NCBI GenBank assembly: GCA_023078555.1
Contig: CM041196.1
Coordinates: forward strand, 2,914,001-2,978,000
Direction: 5' to 3'
Length of the DNA: 64,000 nt
Source: Ulva prolifera
Lineage: Eukaryota; Chlorophyta; Ulvophyceae; Ulvales; Ulvaceae
Every line of letters starts with the position of its first letter. Position 1 is the first letter of the stretch. Of this stretch, positions 11,364-21,795 are shown piece after piece. The notes below the pieces were generated by a model that was given only the letters and a program-made list of their open reading frames with translations, was not told the DNA's origin and did no database searches. The position numbers were made by a program, and so were the translations under genes.

Positions 11364-11394
11364 TGACTGTTCAATTTTGCGCCTTGCGGGGATG

Positions 11395-11460
11395 TGTAAA
11401 GTGAAGTAAAATATGAATTTACTGAGCCGTTTCCTATCCTATTGGACATTGACAACGCCA
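11395..11460 (-). repeat. Dispersed repeat family 2, copy C
   Basis: Read on the minus strand it carries GGCGTTGTCAATGTCCAATA, then GGCTCAGTAAATT and an A/T-rich end. Copies at 31133 and 35785 on the plus strand match over about 60 bases. Confidence 0.85.
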
Positions 11461-11836
11461 ACAACAATGTGTGTTCTGTGCTGGCGGCCCGGACCGGACC
11501 GTGTGTGCGGTGGGGTATGCAGGGTTGGTGCCACAGTGTGGGGGTGGGAGGGTGTATATCTTGTTTGCGTGCTTGTGAACATGGGCGTGGGATTCCGCAC
11601 CGGCATACCTATAGGTGCGTGGTGTTCTAATTATAATTGGAAGGACCATCCGATGATCGGCGGGATGCGTGTGTACTGTTCCTGTTTGGGTCGTACGCGC
11701 GGGTCCTGCGGTGCTACCTGCCTCGAGCTCTTTAGCACTGTACGTGTACCACAGCTGTCGGTGCAGCAGTGGCTGCGAGAAATGTTCTGCGTCTGGTGAC
11801 AGTCGCAGTGCGCACGTGTGGCTTGGTTGTGCCGAG

Positions 11837-11864
11837 CTCTTTTGTAACCTAGGTTACAAAAGAG
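11837..11864. repeat. 28-bp perfect palindrome
   Basis: Left half CTCTTTTGTAACCT meets its exact reverse complement with no spacer. The half-site GTTACAAAAG resembles the TTACAAAGG start of the reverse family-1 copy near 30657, so this may be two element ends joined head to head. Confidence 0.85.
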
Positions 11865-14800
11865 TGAAAGGGAGAAAACAAACACTGAAACCGAATCTCA
11901 TCCGAATCAACATCAACATACACTCACACACACCCAAACACTACAACCACTACAACCGCACTCACAACTCAGTCCGGCACTGGCAGGATCTCGTCCTCCA
12001 GGCCCGCATCATACATGTACACTAGTGCCACAACGGCGCCCACCATGGGCACCCGAGCAGCGATTGTCTATAGATAATATAGCAAGAGCGCCTGGAGATA
12101 TTCCTTGCATGCAGTGACATGCTGCAGTGTAAATATGCAGTTCTGCAGTGAACACTGTTGGCATGTGCATATATATATTCAGCTGTAGAAATCTACCTAG
12201 TCAATTAGTTAACTGAACATCTGCATTAACATCAATTGACGTGGCGGTGATTAATAATTTGTATATGATCATCCTATATACAATCAAATGAAATGGATGT
12301 ATATCTACTGCAGCCGGCCGGTACTAGCTATAGCACGAGCTCGTGCACCGCTAGGTGTACGTACTCCGTGTAAGTGCCGATGAATAAGAGCCCGGTCACC
12401 AGTTGTTGACGTTCTGTGACAGTACTGATCGATCAACATGCGTGCCAGTCGGACACAGCTGCAGTCATGCCGCCAGCTTGCACGTTACTGTTGCGCACGC
12501 GCCGGTCAAGCTTACGTGTACACTGCTAACATGTACATCTTCATGCCTGTGCACGTGGGTGCCCTCAAGGCTACATACTTTACTTGTGCTCCAGACGCTC
12601 GCACACGCGAAGCATAGGCGCCGGGTGTGACAGCTCGGCACTGTCGCAAAGCACAGCTGGCAGCGGCGTACCTGATGCATGCATCGCTGTCAGTGGTGAT
12701 CACAAGTGCTGCTAGTCGCGCCCAGGCGGTGACCACCACTGCGGCATGCTGACGTGGACCATGTGACAGCACGCCCCCACCGACATCACGCATGCTCGAC
12801 CGCTCGAGGCTGAAACAAGAGGAGACAGTCTGTGAACTCCTCAGACGCACAGATGCATCGCATTGTCAACAGCGCACGCGATGGTGATGTATCGGATTTT
12901 GCGCGTCGGTCGGGACAAGGTGACTCCGACGTGCGCACACGTGATGCCTGCCAATGTGTCTAGATCGCTGCATGTAAGTGACGTCGCGACACGTTGTAGA
13001 CAAGCTGCTGCGCATGCGCCGCAGCGCAGCACGCTGCTTCGGCCTCCGCAGGCCTGCGTCCTGTGGCCACGGCCACTGTGGCCACACGCCCGTACGGCGG
13101 CGGCGGCCACGCGTTCAGTAATGTCAATTGCGCTGTCCACAACTCCCTGATCGCTGTTGCATCATGTGGGGCTCGAGGCGCCATGCTGGGGCCATGGGGC
13201 CGTCGCACGCAGCCTGCCGTGCACACGAGCCCTGAAGCTTGGTACCCCTCGCGCAAGCTTGGTCAAGGATGCATGGCCATGGTGATCGGCCCGACGATGC
13301 ATCGCGACGTCGACAGCATCAACACTGCAACGCAGCTGCGCGCAGAAGGTCGAAGATGATGCGCTTGCGACTCGTCTGAGCGCGTGAGCGAGATCGGTAT
13401 GACGCTCGCGAGTGAAGACGAGTGGACACCTCGGTGCTATTTAGACACAGCGAACTGCGACGAATGCGGCGTGGCTTGAGTGTGCACGTGTACGTGGAGG
13501 TGCTCTGTTCATGTGAGGTGCCTGAGGTGACGGTGCTACCTGCCTGTCTGACTGTGTACAGGGCGATGTAGAGGCGAACTGGTGCATGGACGCATTCGAA
13601 TTGGAATGGCTGTCAGTCAGAGCCAGCGGCCGACGGCAGCTGAGGCGTGCTGTGACCACACAAGTGTGCATGCATGGCGCGCGCTGCTGTTACGTGCCGC
13701 GCGCGCTGGTCAGTCAATGCCATTGCGACAAGACGCTGAACGTATTTGACAGCCGAGTAAGCTATTTACAACTGAAATAACTTGACACTAAGAGCAGACA
13801 GCAACGGCCACGATGTATCAGAAGGGCGCAGCATGCAGGCTGGTGTCTAGCACGATAGGGAAGGTGTGTCAGCGCTAGACCATGCGCTCCTGAAGGCGAT
13901 GATCATGCATGCGCGGCCATGCGGCCATGCGGCCATGCGGAGAGCACGCATGCATAACAGACATGCTGCCGGGGATCAAGGTTGCGCGCGCGAGCTGCAA
14001 CGCTCTGCACTGGACACTGCGGCGAGGCGAGGAGCCCCGCGCTCCATCTCAAGTCAAATCCAGCGCAGCGCAGCGGACCTGCACTTCTGCACACCAAATT
14101 GATCCTGTCTTGACCGACTCGAGGTAACGTCATCTTGTCCTCCTGTCGCGTACGTCACCGGCTGTCACTCGTCGCAGCAGAGGTCGCTTCGCCGTCTTCC
14201 GGCTCCATCGAAGTCAAATTGGAGACAGCTTTAATTTCATTCCATTTCGGCTGCAGCGGCTCGGATTCGCGCACTTGGCTGTGCGATCGGATCTCTATCG
14301 GGTGCGTCTCTCCACTCTCGCCATGCTCAGCTCCCCAATGAGAGCGTCACTTCAGCAATATTCCGCAACATTTTCGTGGTCAACTGTGCTACCGCTATAG
14401 CGCTATGGCAGCGATATGGATAGAGCTATTCGCGCACGATACCTGGATGAACGTCCAGCGCCTGCCCTGGTGAGACCGAGACGTGCTGCCGGCAAACTCA
14501 GTGGGTCGACCGGTAGCTCCTTTAGCTCTTGCTTTTCATGGTCTGGGCTGTGTGGCGTGCTGTCTCTTGCACGTCAGTCCATGAAGCGTGCCTGAGCCAC
14601 TCGGGGCCACACCCCCTTGCGTGTCGTGTGCCCGTCCATGGAGCCCTTGAAGGCTCCTACATGTCGCCTGTATACGTTTTCTTCCGCACCATCGTCTCCT
14701 GGGCTGTCTTCATGCACGGCGGACGCTTTGGGCAAGCGGCACCTGCACCGCGCGCGAATTTGCCGTGACATGCAATTGGAAATATTTTGCTCGTTTGCGT

Positions 14801-15760
14801 CACATTGTGCGGGCTTTGCTTACACATCCCACGCCAGAGATGAGCAACGACAGCGCCCGTGACCTTCCTCCCTTTACATCACATGATGTAGCATGTTCGA
14901 TTTTTACGAGCCTGCGTGACCGTCTGTGTCAGCTGCGCTGGGGGGATGCCCCGCCATGGCGCGCCATCGCTGCGGTTGCTGCGCCTCAGTCAGCCAACAC
15001 GTTTCCACTCATCAGTTGGACACACCAACGACGCGCAACATGCATCGCACGCACGCTGCACCATCGCGACTCCAACGCGACCGCTCCGTGTAACAAGCGC
15101 ACGCTCCCCGAGGCCAGCACTCCTTGCCCGTGCTCCCATCGGCACCAGTCGATCGCTCATAAACTCTCATCACCTCTGCCACATTCCCCGCGCTGCACCG
15201 GGTGCCAGCGCTGGCAGCAGGCACATCCAGGGCATGAAGACAGCACGATGTGTGATACAGTGTGAGCCTGTAGCGCAGGCGACGCGCTCGGCGCCGCGTG
15301 GCGACGTCCTTACGAGGCCTCGCGGCCGCCGCGCTGTCTATTCGCGCCACACACTCATCACCCGGGGGGTGTCATCGCGCCGGGGCTAGCTTGCGCTTCG
15401 CGAAGTTGTTGCTCGAGTTCAAGTGTGTATGGCCAAGCTTTGGCGGTGCACACGTTCATGGCCACAGGATGCATGTCTCCATACGGCCTGAGTGCAGAAT
15501 CGTTTGTTCGATATCATGGGTTGAACACGGTGGATCCCGCGCTGCTCCGGCATCCGCGGGCGTGGGTGTCGAGTCGACGGTACCTCCCGCGCTGACCTGC
15601 AGCTGGGCCGGCGTCGGAGGGCAAATCCGCCGCATCGCTTGTGAAAAGCTCTGTGAATTTGAGCGAATTACACATGCCTTCTCCGCAGGGGCCGCCCGCC
15701 AGTTGCGCCGAACCACCGAATCATCACACCATCGTCACGCCAGGGTGCCACTCAGCTGTG
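11865..15760. other. No assignable gene
   Basis: About 3.9 kb of mixed composition. Many short open frames occur on both strands, but none has convincing protein character or matched splice sites. It includes a short CGGCCATG direct repeat near 13913-13940 and an A/T-rich part at 12060-12300 with a small TTGTATAT inverted repeat near 12258-12282. An unrecognised gene could hide here. Confidence 0.4.
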
Positions 15761-15762
15761 TG

Positions 15763-15820
15763 GTACAAGGACAAAGCAAGCGAGGCAGGTAGCACCGCAA
15801 GCAAAAACCAGGGGAACCGC
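15763..15820 (+). repeat. Dispersed repeat family 1, copy b
   Basis: Begins GGTACAAGGACAAAGCAAGC, followed by GAGGCAGGTAGCACC and an A/C-rich tail. Same order and orientation as copy a. Confidence 0.65.
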
Positions 15821-16222
15821 ACACCACGCAACAAGCCACACGCAAGACAGACTCAGCTGTGTGTCTGCTGGTGCATTGGCAAGCGGTGGCTGGGTAGTAG
15901 CACTAGCACTGTCACGCACTCCACCTCTTATGCATCTCCAGCACAGCCTCAGGTGCTCCAGTGTGGCAGAGTGTGCATAGACCCACCCAGCACACAGTGT
16001 ATGAATACCACGCATTCAGCTCAGCAGAGCAGGGGACAGGGCAAAGCCAAGCAAGGTGTGCCCCCCTGGCTTCAACAGCAGACCTGACAACAGTGCCACA
16101 GGCAGGCGGTGTCACATGCATCTGAGTAAAATTCTTCTGAATTGATAAGTAGATGTAGACTGACTGAGCTGTGCTGTGCCCCAGGTCACCCCAGGTGGCC
16201 GGGACCACATGCCGAATTGTCT

Positions 16223-16225
<3 letters not shown>

Positions 16226-16291
<66 letters not shown>
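16226..16291. repeat. (GT)n microsatellite, about 33 units
   Basis: An uninterrupted GT run. Open frames that cross it encode only alternating Cys-Val or Thr-His and are artefacts. Confidence 0.95.
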
Positions 16292-16292
<1 letters not shown>

Positions 16293-17287
16293 GTGCCCAG
16301 GGCTCTCGAGCTCTGTTCCTTACAGCACACCAACACGCCGGCCTAGCATGGAGCGTCTAGCTCTGGCATCTGGTGCAGATCTCTCTCGAGAGCTGTGCTG
16401 TGCTGTGCTCACTCCCGCCTTCTCACTCCGGCAACAGCAGCTCGCAGTCGCACCTCCAGTGTGTGTCACAAACCCAGGACACTCCCGTATGAATCCATGC
16501 AAATCACACCATCTCATGGCCAGCTAGCCAGGCACAGTGTTGTCCATTAGGCAGCACTGCCAAAGTTCACCATGGGCATGAGCACATACGGCCGGTGGCA
16601 GCTTGCACTACACGATGAGTCACACCAGCTTACACATCTGAAGCCTCGGCCTCTGCGTGTCCATCTGTCTGTGGAGTGCATGAGTCTGTGGACTGCATGC
16701 GGCCGCTCTGGAACTGCCTGCAGATGCGTGCTTGGGTCTGCAGCTCTCGGCGCCAGCCACCCTGCGCAGCATTCTGGCGCAGCCTCGCCATGCGGCACAG
16801 GTATCAGAGCCACGCATTGATTTCCACTTCAGAATCGACAGAACCACCGCAGTGGAATGCATGGGGGTCCTGTGGCACATCGTCAGCGGCCCGCGTGTGA
16901 ATCTCATCGGGGAGGGGTCCCACTGCCCGGAAGCCATGCCGTCTCACACGCCAGCACCACGCACACCAAAAACAAGGGCCGCTGACTGTTTGGTGGAATG
17001 TGACCACAGCGTACGTGCAGTCTAGGCTACTCGAGCAGCCCGGCGTGTTCCTGTGATGACTTATACCTTATGCATACCTCCTGTATCCTGAAGCGCGAGA
17101 TTTCCTGTTCTTCATTCAGATGTGTGAGAGTTTCCGCAGTGGCGCCGGCTTCACGCCGCCCCTCCATGCATTACGTCGTGCATGCATCTCAGGAGCCAGC
17201 GGCCCGGGGACGCCTGCGCCTGATGCGTTTGGCTGTGCAGGCTGAGCGAACCGGTACAGACGCCGCAGGACGCGCCGCACGTCTAGG
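16292..17287. other. Upstream region of the triplet-repeat gene; no gene assigned
   Basis: Several open frames overlap on both strands around 16547-17025. None has splice partners or recognisable motifs. The promoter of the gene starting at 17288 should lie in the last few hundred bases. Confidence 0.3.
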
Positions 17288-17499
17288 ATGCTGCCGCCAG
17301 GGAGCCTGGCGAAGGTGGCCGCGGTGGTGTCGCTGCTCGTGAGCGCCGCCGCGCGCGCCGGCCCCGCCGCGGGCGACCCGCTCGCCGCCGTCGCCGGCGC
17401 GCACGCACTGGAGGAGGAGGAGAGCGAGTTTGAGGTGATCGGCGTGTACCGAGAGTACGGCCGGGCGCTGCTGCATGGCTGCCACCGCAGGGCGTGCGC

Positions 17500-17535
<36 letters not shown>

Positions 17536-20074
17536 CATCCACCTCTCTCCTGGGGAACCTGACCTGTTTTGGCAAGATAGGTTCTGCTCTTGTGAGGTCT
17601 GTTCCAAGAGACCGGTGTCTGGAGCCTGGTCGGCGAGAGCGGCTGTTGGACTGCTGTGCATTACATGGTGTTCGGTGGCTGCTTGTGCTGCAGGGGTGCT
17701 GGCTGTGGCTTGAGCGAGTGCCGTGTCGTTCTCGAGCGAGCGAGTGCCGTGTTGTTCTCGTCCCTGCGCTGCACGCTGTGCCTGTGGCACTCTGCCTGCC
17801 TTCTCATCTCTGCCGTTCTGCAACACTGTATTACACAGACACATGGGCATGCAGCACCGCAGTGTCTGCAAGGGCGTACAGCAAAGATGGTGCACTCTGG
17901 TGCCCACCCGCCTGAGAACATCTGCAAGGTGTTGCGACCGTTCAGGAGGAAATCCATGCAGAGAGCCTTGTGCACAGGTACACTGTGCACTATCTCATTT
18001 TTACTGATTTTAGGTGAGGGGATGGCTTGGGGTGGGCACTGTGTACTGTGTGTGCCCGCGCCTGCATCACTCCTCCCCTGTGTAGCTTCAGCACCTGCCT
18101 GTGGCAGACACACGCAGCTGCTGCGCATCCTCACCCGCAGCCTGCCACTCCCAACAGTGCTGTGAAGTTTCTGAGCCCTGATGCATGCATGTCCAGTGCC
18201 AGATGCGCTGTGAAGTCTCTCTGCCATGGTGCACGCATAGCAATGACCAGATGTGCTCATGGCCTTGTGGATGGCATGCTGCAGTTGTGTGTGGTGGGCT
18301 GTGGTGGGCTGGATTGCACATCTGTACATGCAGCTGCAGGGCATCAGGCAGGTGTGGCTAATGCCTGTAAAGCATGCACATCTGCACCATGTGCTCTGCA
18401 CACATGCATACTGGGTGCATGCATAGGCGCCATGCGAACATGCATACAACCATCCAATGGGACACCCCGAGCCGGGTTCTGGCTGCACATCATGTCTTGG
18501 TTGGGCCAGTGCTGGAGGGCCCTGCTGGCAGTGGGGCCGTGGTGCTAGCTATGAGTATTGTGCATCACTGCTTTCGTGAGTCTGGCTGGCTTTGCAGAGT
18601 CGTACCTGGCAGGGGGGTGTTGCTGCACCCACTGAGCGGTTGCAGGCACAAGGTCTGGTGTGAAGGCTGTTGATGCTGTGGGTGGGCTGAGGCTTGGGGC
18701 CTTGCATCTGCTGATGTAGCTCTCGTGCATGACATGACGTGGCCCCACGCCGCCACCAGCATCCCAACGGGTCGCAGCATCCCAACGGGTCACAGAGAGC
18801 GAAATACGGAAGAAGTACAATACCATTGCACAGCCCTCTCAGTCTGCTCACAGCTCAACTGCCGCTGCAGGTGCAACCGCGTGTGCCCCCTGTGCACCTT
18901 CCCCCGCCAGACGGACACCCGGGGCCACTGCCGCTCCGGCGGCCGGCTGCTTTCGTGTCGCAGGCGTGTCCGCAACCGCGCTGTGCGGACGCGCCTCGCG
19001 CCTGCCATCGAGGAAGACCCTCGGGCCCCGCGGGACGGCGCCCCGCCGCCTGCCGACCCCGATAACGGCCCCCCTCCCCCGGACCCTGATATGGCCCCTA
19101 TTCCCCTCCTTGATGGACAGTACATCGACGAGTACGGCAGTTTCGTCGACCGCAACGCCGACACTTACGCTGATTACACGACAGAGTACTCGTACGAGTT
19201 TGAGCAGCCGGATTACATGGACGAGGGCGATGAGGGGGATGAAGGTGACGAGGGCGACGAAGGAGATGAGGGCGATGAGGGGAATGAGGGTGAGGAGGGT
19301 AATGAGGGGGATGAAGGCGATGAGGGCGATGAGGGTGACGAGGGCAACGAGGGTAGCGGGCGATTCAGCCGCGATGAGGGCAATGAAGGGAATGAGGGTG
19401 ATGAGGGCAATGAGGGCAATGAGGGTGATGAGGGTCGAGAGGGCGATGAAGGGAACGAAGGCGATGAGGGCAACGAGGGAAACGAAGGCGACGAGGGGAA
19501 TGAAGGGAATGAGGGCAATGAAGGCAACGAGGGCGGCGATTCGACCGGCGGTGGCGCCGTTGTAGATCAGGACAACGGCGACGAAGGTAACGAGGGTGAT
19601 GAGGGGGATGAGGGCGATGAGGGCAACGAGGGCGATGAAGGCAATGAGGGTGATGAGGGTGATGAGGGGAACGAAGGCGACGAGGGGAACGAGGGTGATG
19701 AGGGCAATGAGGGGTCCAACGGGAACGGCGGTGGCAGACCGCAGAACAACGATGGCAACGAGGGCAATGAAGGTGATGAGGGCAATGAAGGCAACGAGGG
19801 CAACGAGGGGAATGAAGGCGATGAGGGCAACGAAGGCGACGAGGGTGATGAGGGCAACGAAGGCGACGAAGGGGGCAACGGCCGCGGCAACCGCTTCGGT
19901 GTCGCGGCGAATCCTGGTAATGGCAACGGCATCACGTTTAGAACGACCACCACAACCACCGGCGGCCCGGTGACAGAGACCCGCATCATCAACGGAGTGC
20001 CCGTGCCCCCTGAGCCGGCTCCCGCTGCCCCCGCTCCGGCCCCAGCGCCGCCACCTGCCGCTCCGCCGGCATGA
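17288..20074 (+). CDS. Secreted acidic Gly-Asp/Asn-Glu triplet-repeat protein
   Basis: The ATG at 17288 opens an N-terminus with a classic signal peptide: hydrophobic VAAVVSLLVSAA, then a likely cut after ARA. Exon 1 ends in ...LHGCHRRA at a GTGCGC donor (about 17492, phase 2). The only fitting acceptor, TGCAG at about 18868, restores the frame and reads CNRVCPLC, a short Cys-rich part, then a Pro-rich segment and YIDEYGSFVDRNADTYADYT. From 19226 to about 19875 come roughly 200 residues of Gly-Xaa-Glu triplets, mostly GDE and GNE, broken by three non-repeat inserts. The end is Thr- and Pro/Ala-rich, with stop at 20072-20074. The product should be exported and extremely acidic, for example a cell-wall, matrix or ion-binding protein. 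Collagen-like folding is possible but unproven, since the Y position is Glu rather than Pro or Lys. No named family is recognised. Confidence 0.7.
17501..17534. repeat. Poly-C tract, 34 C
   Basis: Thirty-four C begin about eight bases into the predicted first intron of the triplet-repeat gene. Read through, they would encode polyproline, but the signal-peptide exon ends just before them. Confidence 0.9.
19226..19875 (+). repeat. 9-bp-based coding repeat (GDE/GNE triplets)
   Basis: The DNA alternates GGX-GAY/AAY-GAR codons. Synonymous third-base variation between units shows selection on protein rather than recent slippage alone. Inserts at about 19351-19380, 19531-19575 and 19711-19755 divide it into four blocks; the first two inserts keep the three-residue register. 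Confidence 0.9.
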
Positions 20075-21412
20075 TCGCGATCAACGCGAGGCCTCGGCGT
20101 CATGATGTCCTGGTCGGGGTGGACCTGTATGGCAGGGAGGGCGCCACGTGGAGCAGAATCCCAGGGTGAGTTGCGGTTGGGTTTGGGTGGTGCCCACGTT
20201 TGGGGCGGAACTGCCGGCGTTTCTGCGCCCGCCAATCAGCTGGGTCGGCTGTGTGGCTGCATGTGGCCGACCAGCGTGCAGGTCTGGATGAGGCGGCTGC
20301 AGTACTAGACCCACTGCAGTGTGGGACTTTTGTGCATGATGTTGTCTGGCGGCTGAGTCGTTCAGCGGTGGCATTGGCCTAGGCGGACGGCCCAGGCGTT
20401 TGGGGTCCTCGCAGTTGATCGGCTGCGGTGCCTCGCCGGACCCCCCACCGTCCCGGAATAAGAGCATCGTGCGCTGTGCTGTGTGATGGTCCATCTGGTA
20501 TGAGTTGAGTGGATGCGATGGTGGCTACATGGGTGCCGCCGTCGGCGGCGCCTGGCGTGGTGTGGTGCAGTGTTTCTGGGGTGGGAGGCGCTGGCATGGG
20601 GGTCGAGTTACAGGGAGATGTGCGCTACGGCGGGGGCAACTCCCTGTGACCACTTTACGCATGTGGCTAGCAGCGTGTGGGCGCATGTGCACATGCGCTG
20701 CTGCCATGGAGGGGGCGACTGGGTGTTTGTGTTGTCAGTGTGGGGGTGTATGAGCGTGCGCGGCGCCCAGGCTTGTGCCGCTGGTAGCGGCTGTCGCTGG
20801 GTGTCGTCGCGAGGGTGGATGTCTAGATACAAGCTGGAGGTGGAGTCGGAAGCACCCGGGGGCGGACGGCCTGTCTGCGGGTGCAGCCACTGCAGTGCCC
20901 TGTGTGTGCCTGAGGCCTCACAGATGGATCTGTGGTTGGGCGAGCTGCTGTGTGCTGTGGCCCTTGTTTGAGGGCGGACAGGTTGGGTGGGTGTGTATGA
21001 CCGGGGCAGGAGCAGGAATAAACCGCGGTGGTGGTCGTATGAGCGCGGCGGTGTAACGATACTTATTTTGCTACCTGCGCCAGGGAAGGAGCTCTCATGT
21101 GTCCTTGTGTGTGGGCATGGTGAATAGGGAGCAAGTACATGAGCATTGTCGGAGTGCATGTCATGTGTCAATTGCATGACCTACAGAGCGAGGTCAGCAA
21201 CATTTCCTGTGGTGCGTGTGAGCAGTACTCGCAGATGATGTGATCAAGTTGGCGACGGCAATGTTTGCAATCGTGAAACCTCCTGCTTCGCCCAACCAGT
21301 TGCATCAAGCTCATGCATGCGTGAAGTCACCTTCATGACCTACGGAGGCCACGGAAGCACGATGTACAAATGTTTCTCCCATCGGCAACAAATGTTCGTT
21401 GTTCTTACGTGT
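20075..21412. other. Intergenic; no gene assigned
   Basis: G/T-rich sequence with overlapping long frames on both strands and no splice logic or motifs. It should contain the 3' UTR of the triplet-repeat gene. Confidence 0.4.
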
Positions 21413-21661
21413 CTAGCAGCCGTTGTAGTTCCTAGAATGCAGCGACTTCGTGGCGGTAGATTTCGGTACTTCGATGGGTAGCCTTGCGGCCTCTTCCACG
21501 AAGAACGCAATCGCCTGCTCCTGATCTTTACTATTAACCTTTGGTATTACATTACATATCATTAGCGTGTACAGCCGCTCGGCTGCTTCTGTTCGCAATG
21601 ACACTAGCATCTCGATGCTGGCGCTCTGTCGGCCAATTCTGGAAGGCTGATTCGCCATCAT
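21413..21661 (-). CDS. Small unidentified protein, divergent from OAT
   Basis: From an ATG at 21661 (a second at 21658) the frame encodes about 82 residues with helical, protein-like composition (ASIEMLVSLRTEAAERLYTL, then AIAFFVEEAARLP). I recognise no family. It may be a complete small gene or the first exon of a larger minus-strand gene. Its start lies 134 bases from the OAT start, so the two probably share a promoter region. Confidence 0.4.
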   Translation of the reverse strand: MMANQPSRIGRQSASIEMLVSLRTEAAERLYTLMICNVIPKVNSKDQEQAIAFFVEEAARLPIEVPKSTATKSLHSRNYNGC

Positions 21662-21795
21662 GGAGCTGCTCAATGTTTACACAAGCTCAGGTACTGTCTA
21701 CCTAAATTCTGTGATAAATTCGATGCATAGCATTATGCTGCCCCTGTCGCGGAGCAGGTTATCTTCCCTTATCGTTCCGTCCCGTCGCGAACACG
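21662..21795. promoter_or_regulatory. Likely bidirectional promoter
   Basis: A 134-bp gap separates the starts of the small minus-strand frame and OAT. No clear TATA box is seen. The call rests on the divergent arrangement only. Confidence 0.35.

Noticed and set aside
16112..16336. His-Thr and Cys-Val repeat proteins
   Set aside because: Both are translations of the GT microsatellite.
17116..17907. 263-codon minus-strand open frame with polyglycine
   Set aside because: It crosses the poly-C tract and is antisense to the signal-peptide exon; no splice or motif support.
19213..19527. Minus-strand Ser-Pro-rich repeat protein (SPSLPSSPS)
   Set aside because: Exact antisense of the Gly-Asx-Glu repeat. 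Synonymous variation follows the plus frame, which also has the signal peptide and stop.
19226..19875. CRISPR or satellite array
   Set aside because: The units are 9-bp codon triplets in a continuous reading frame without spacers.
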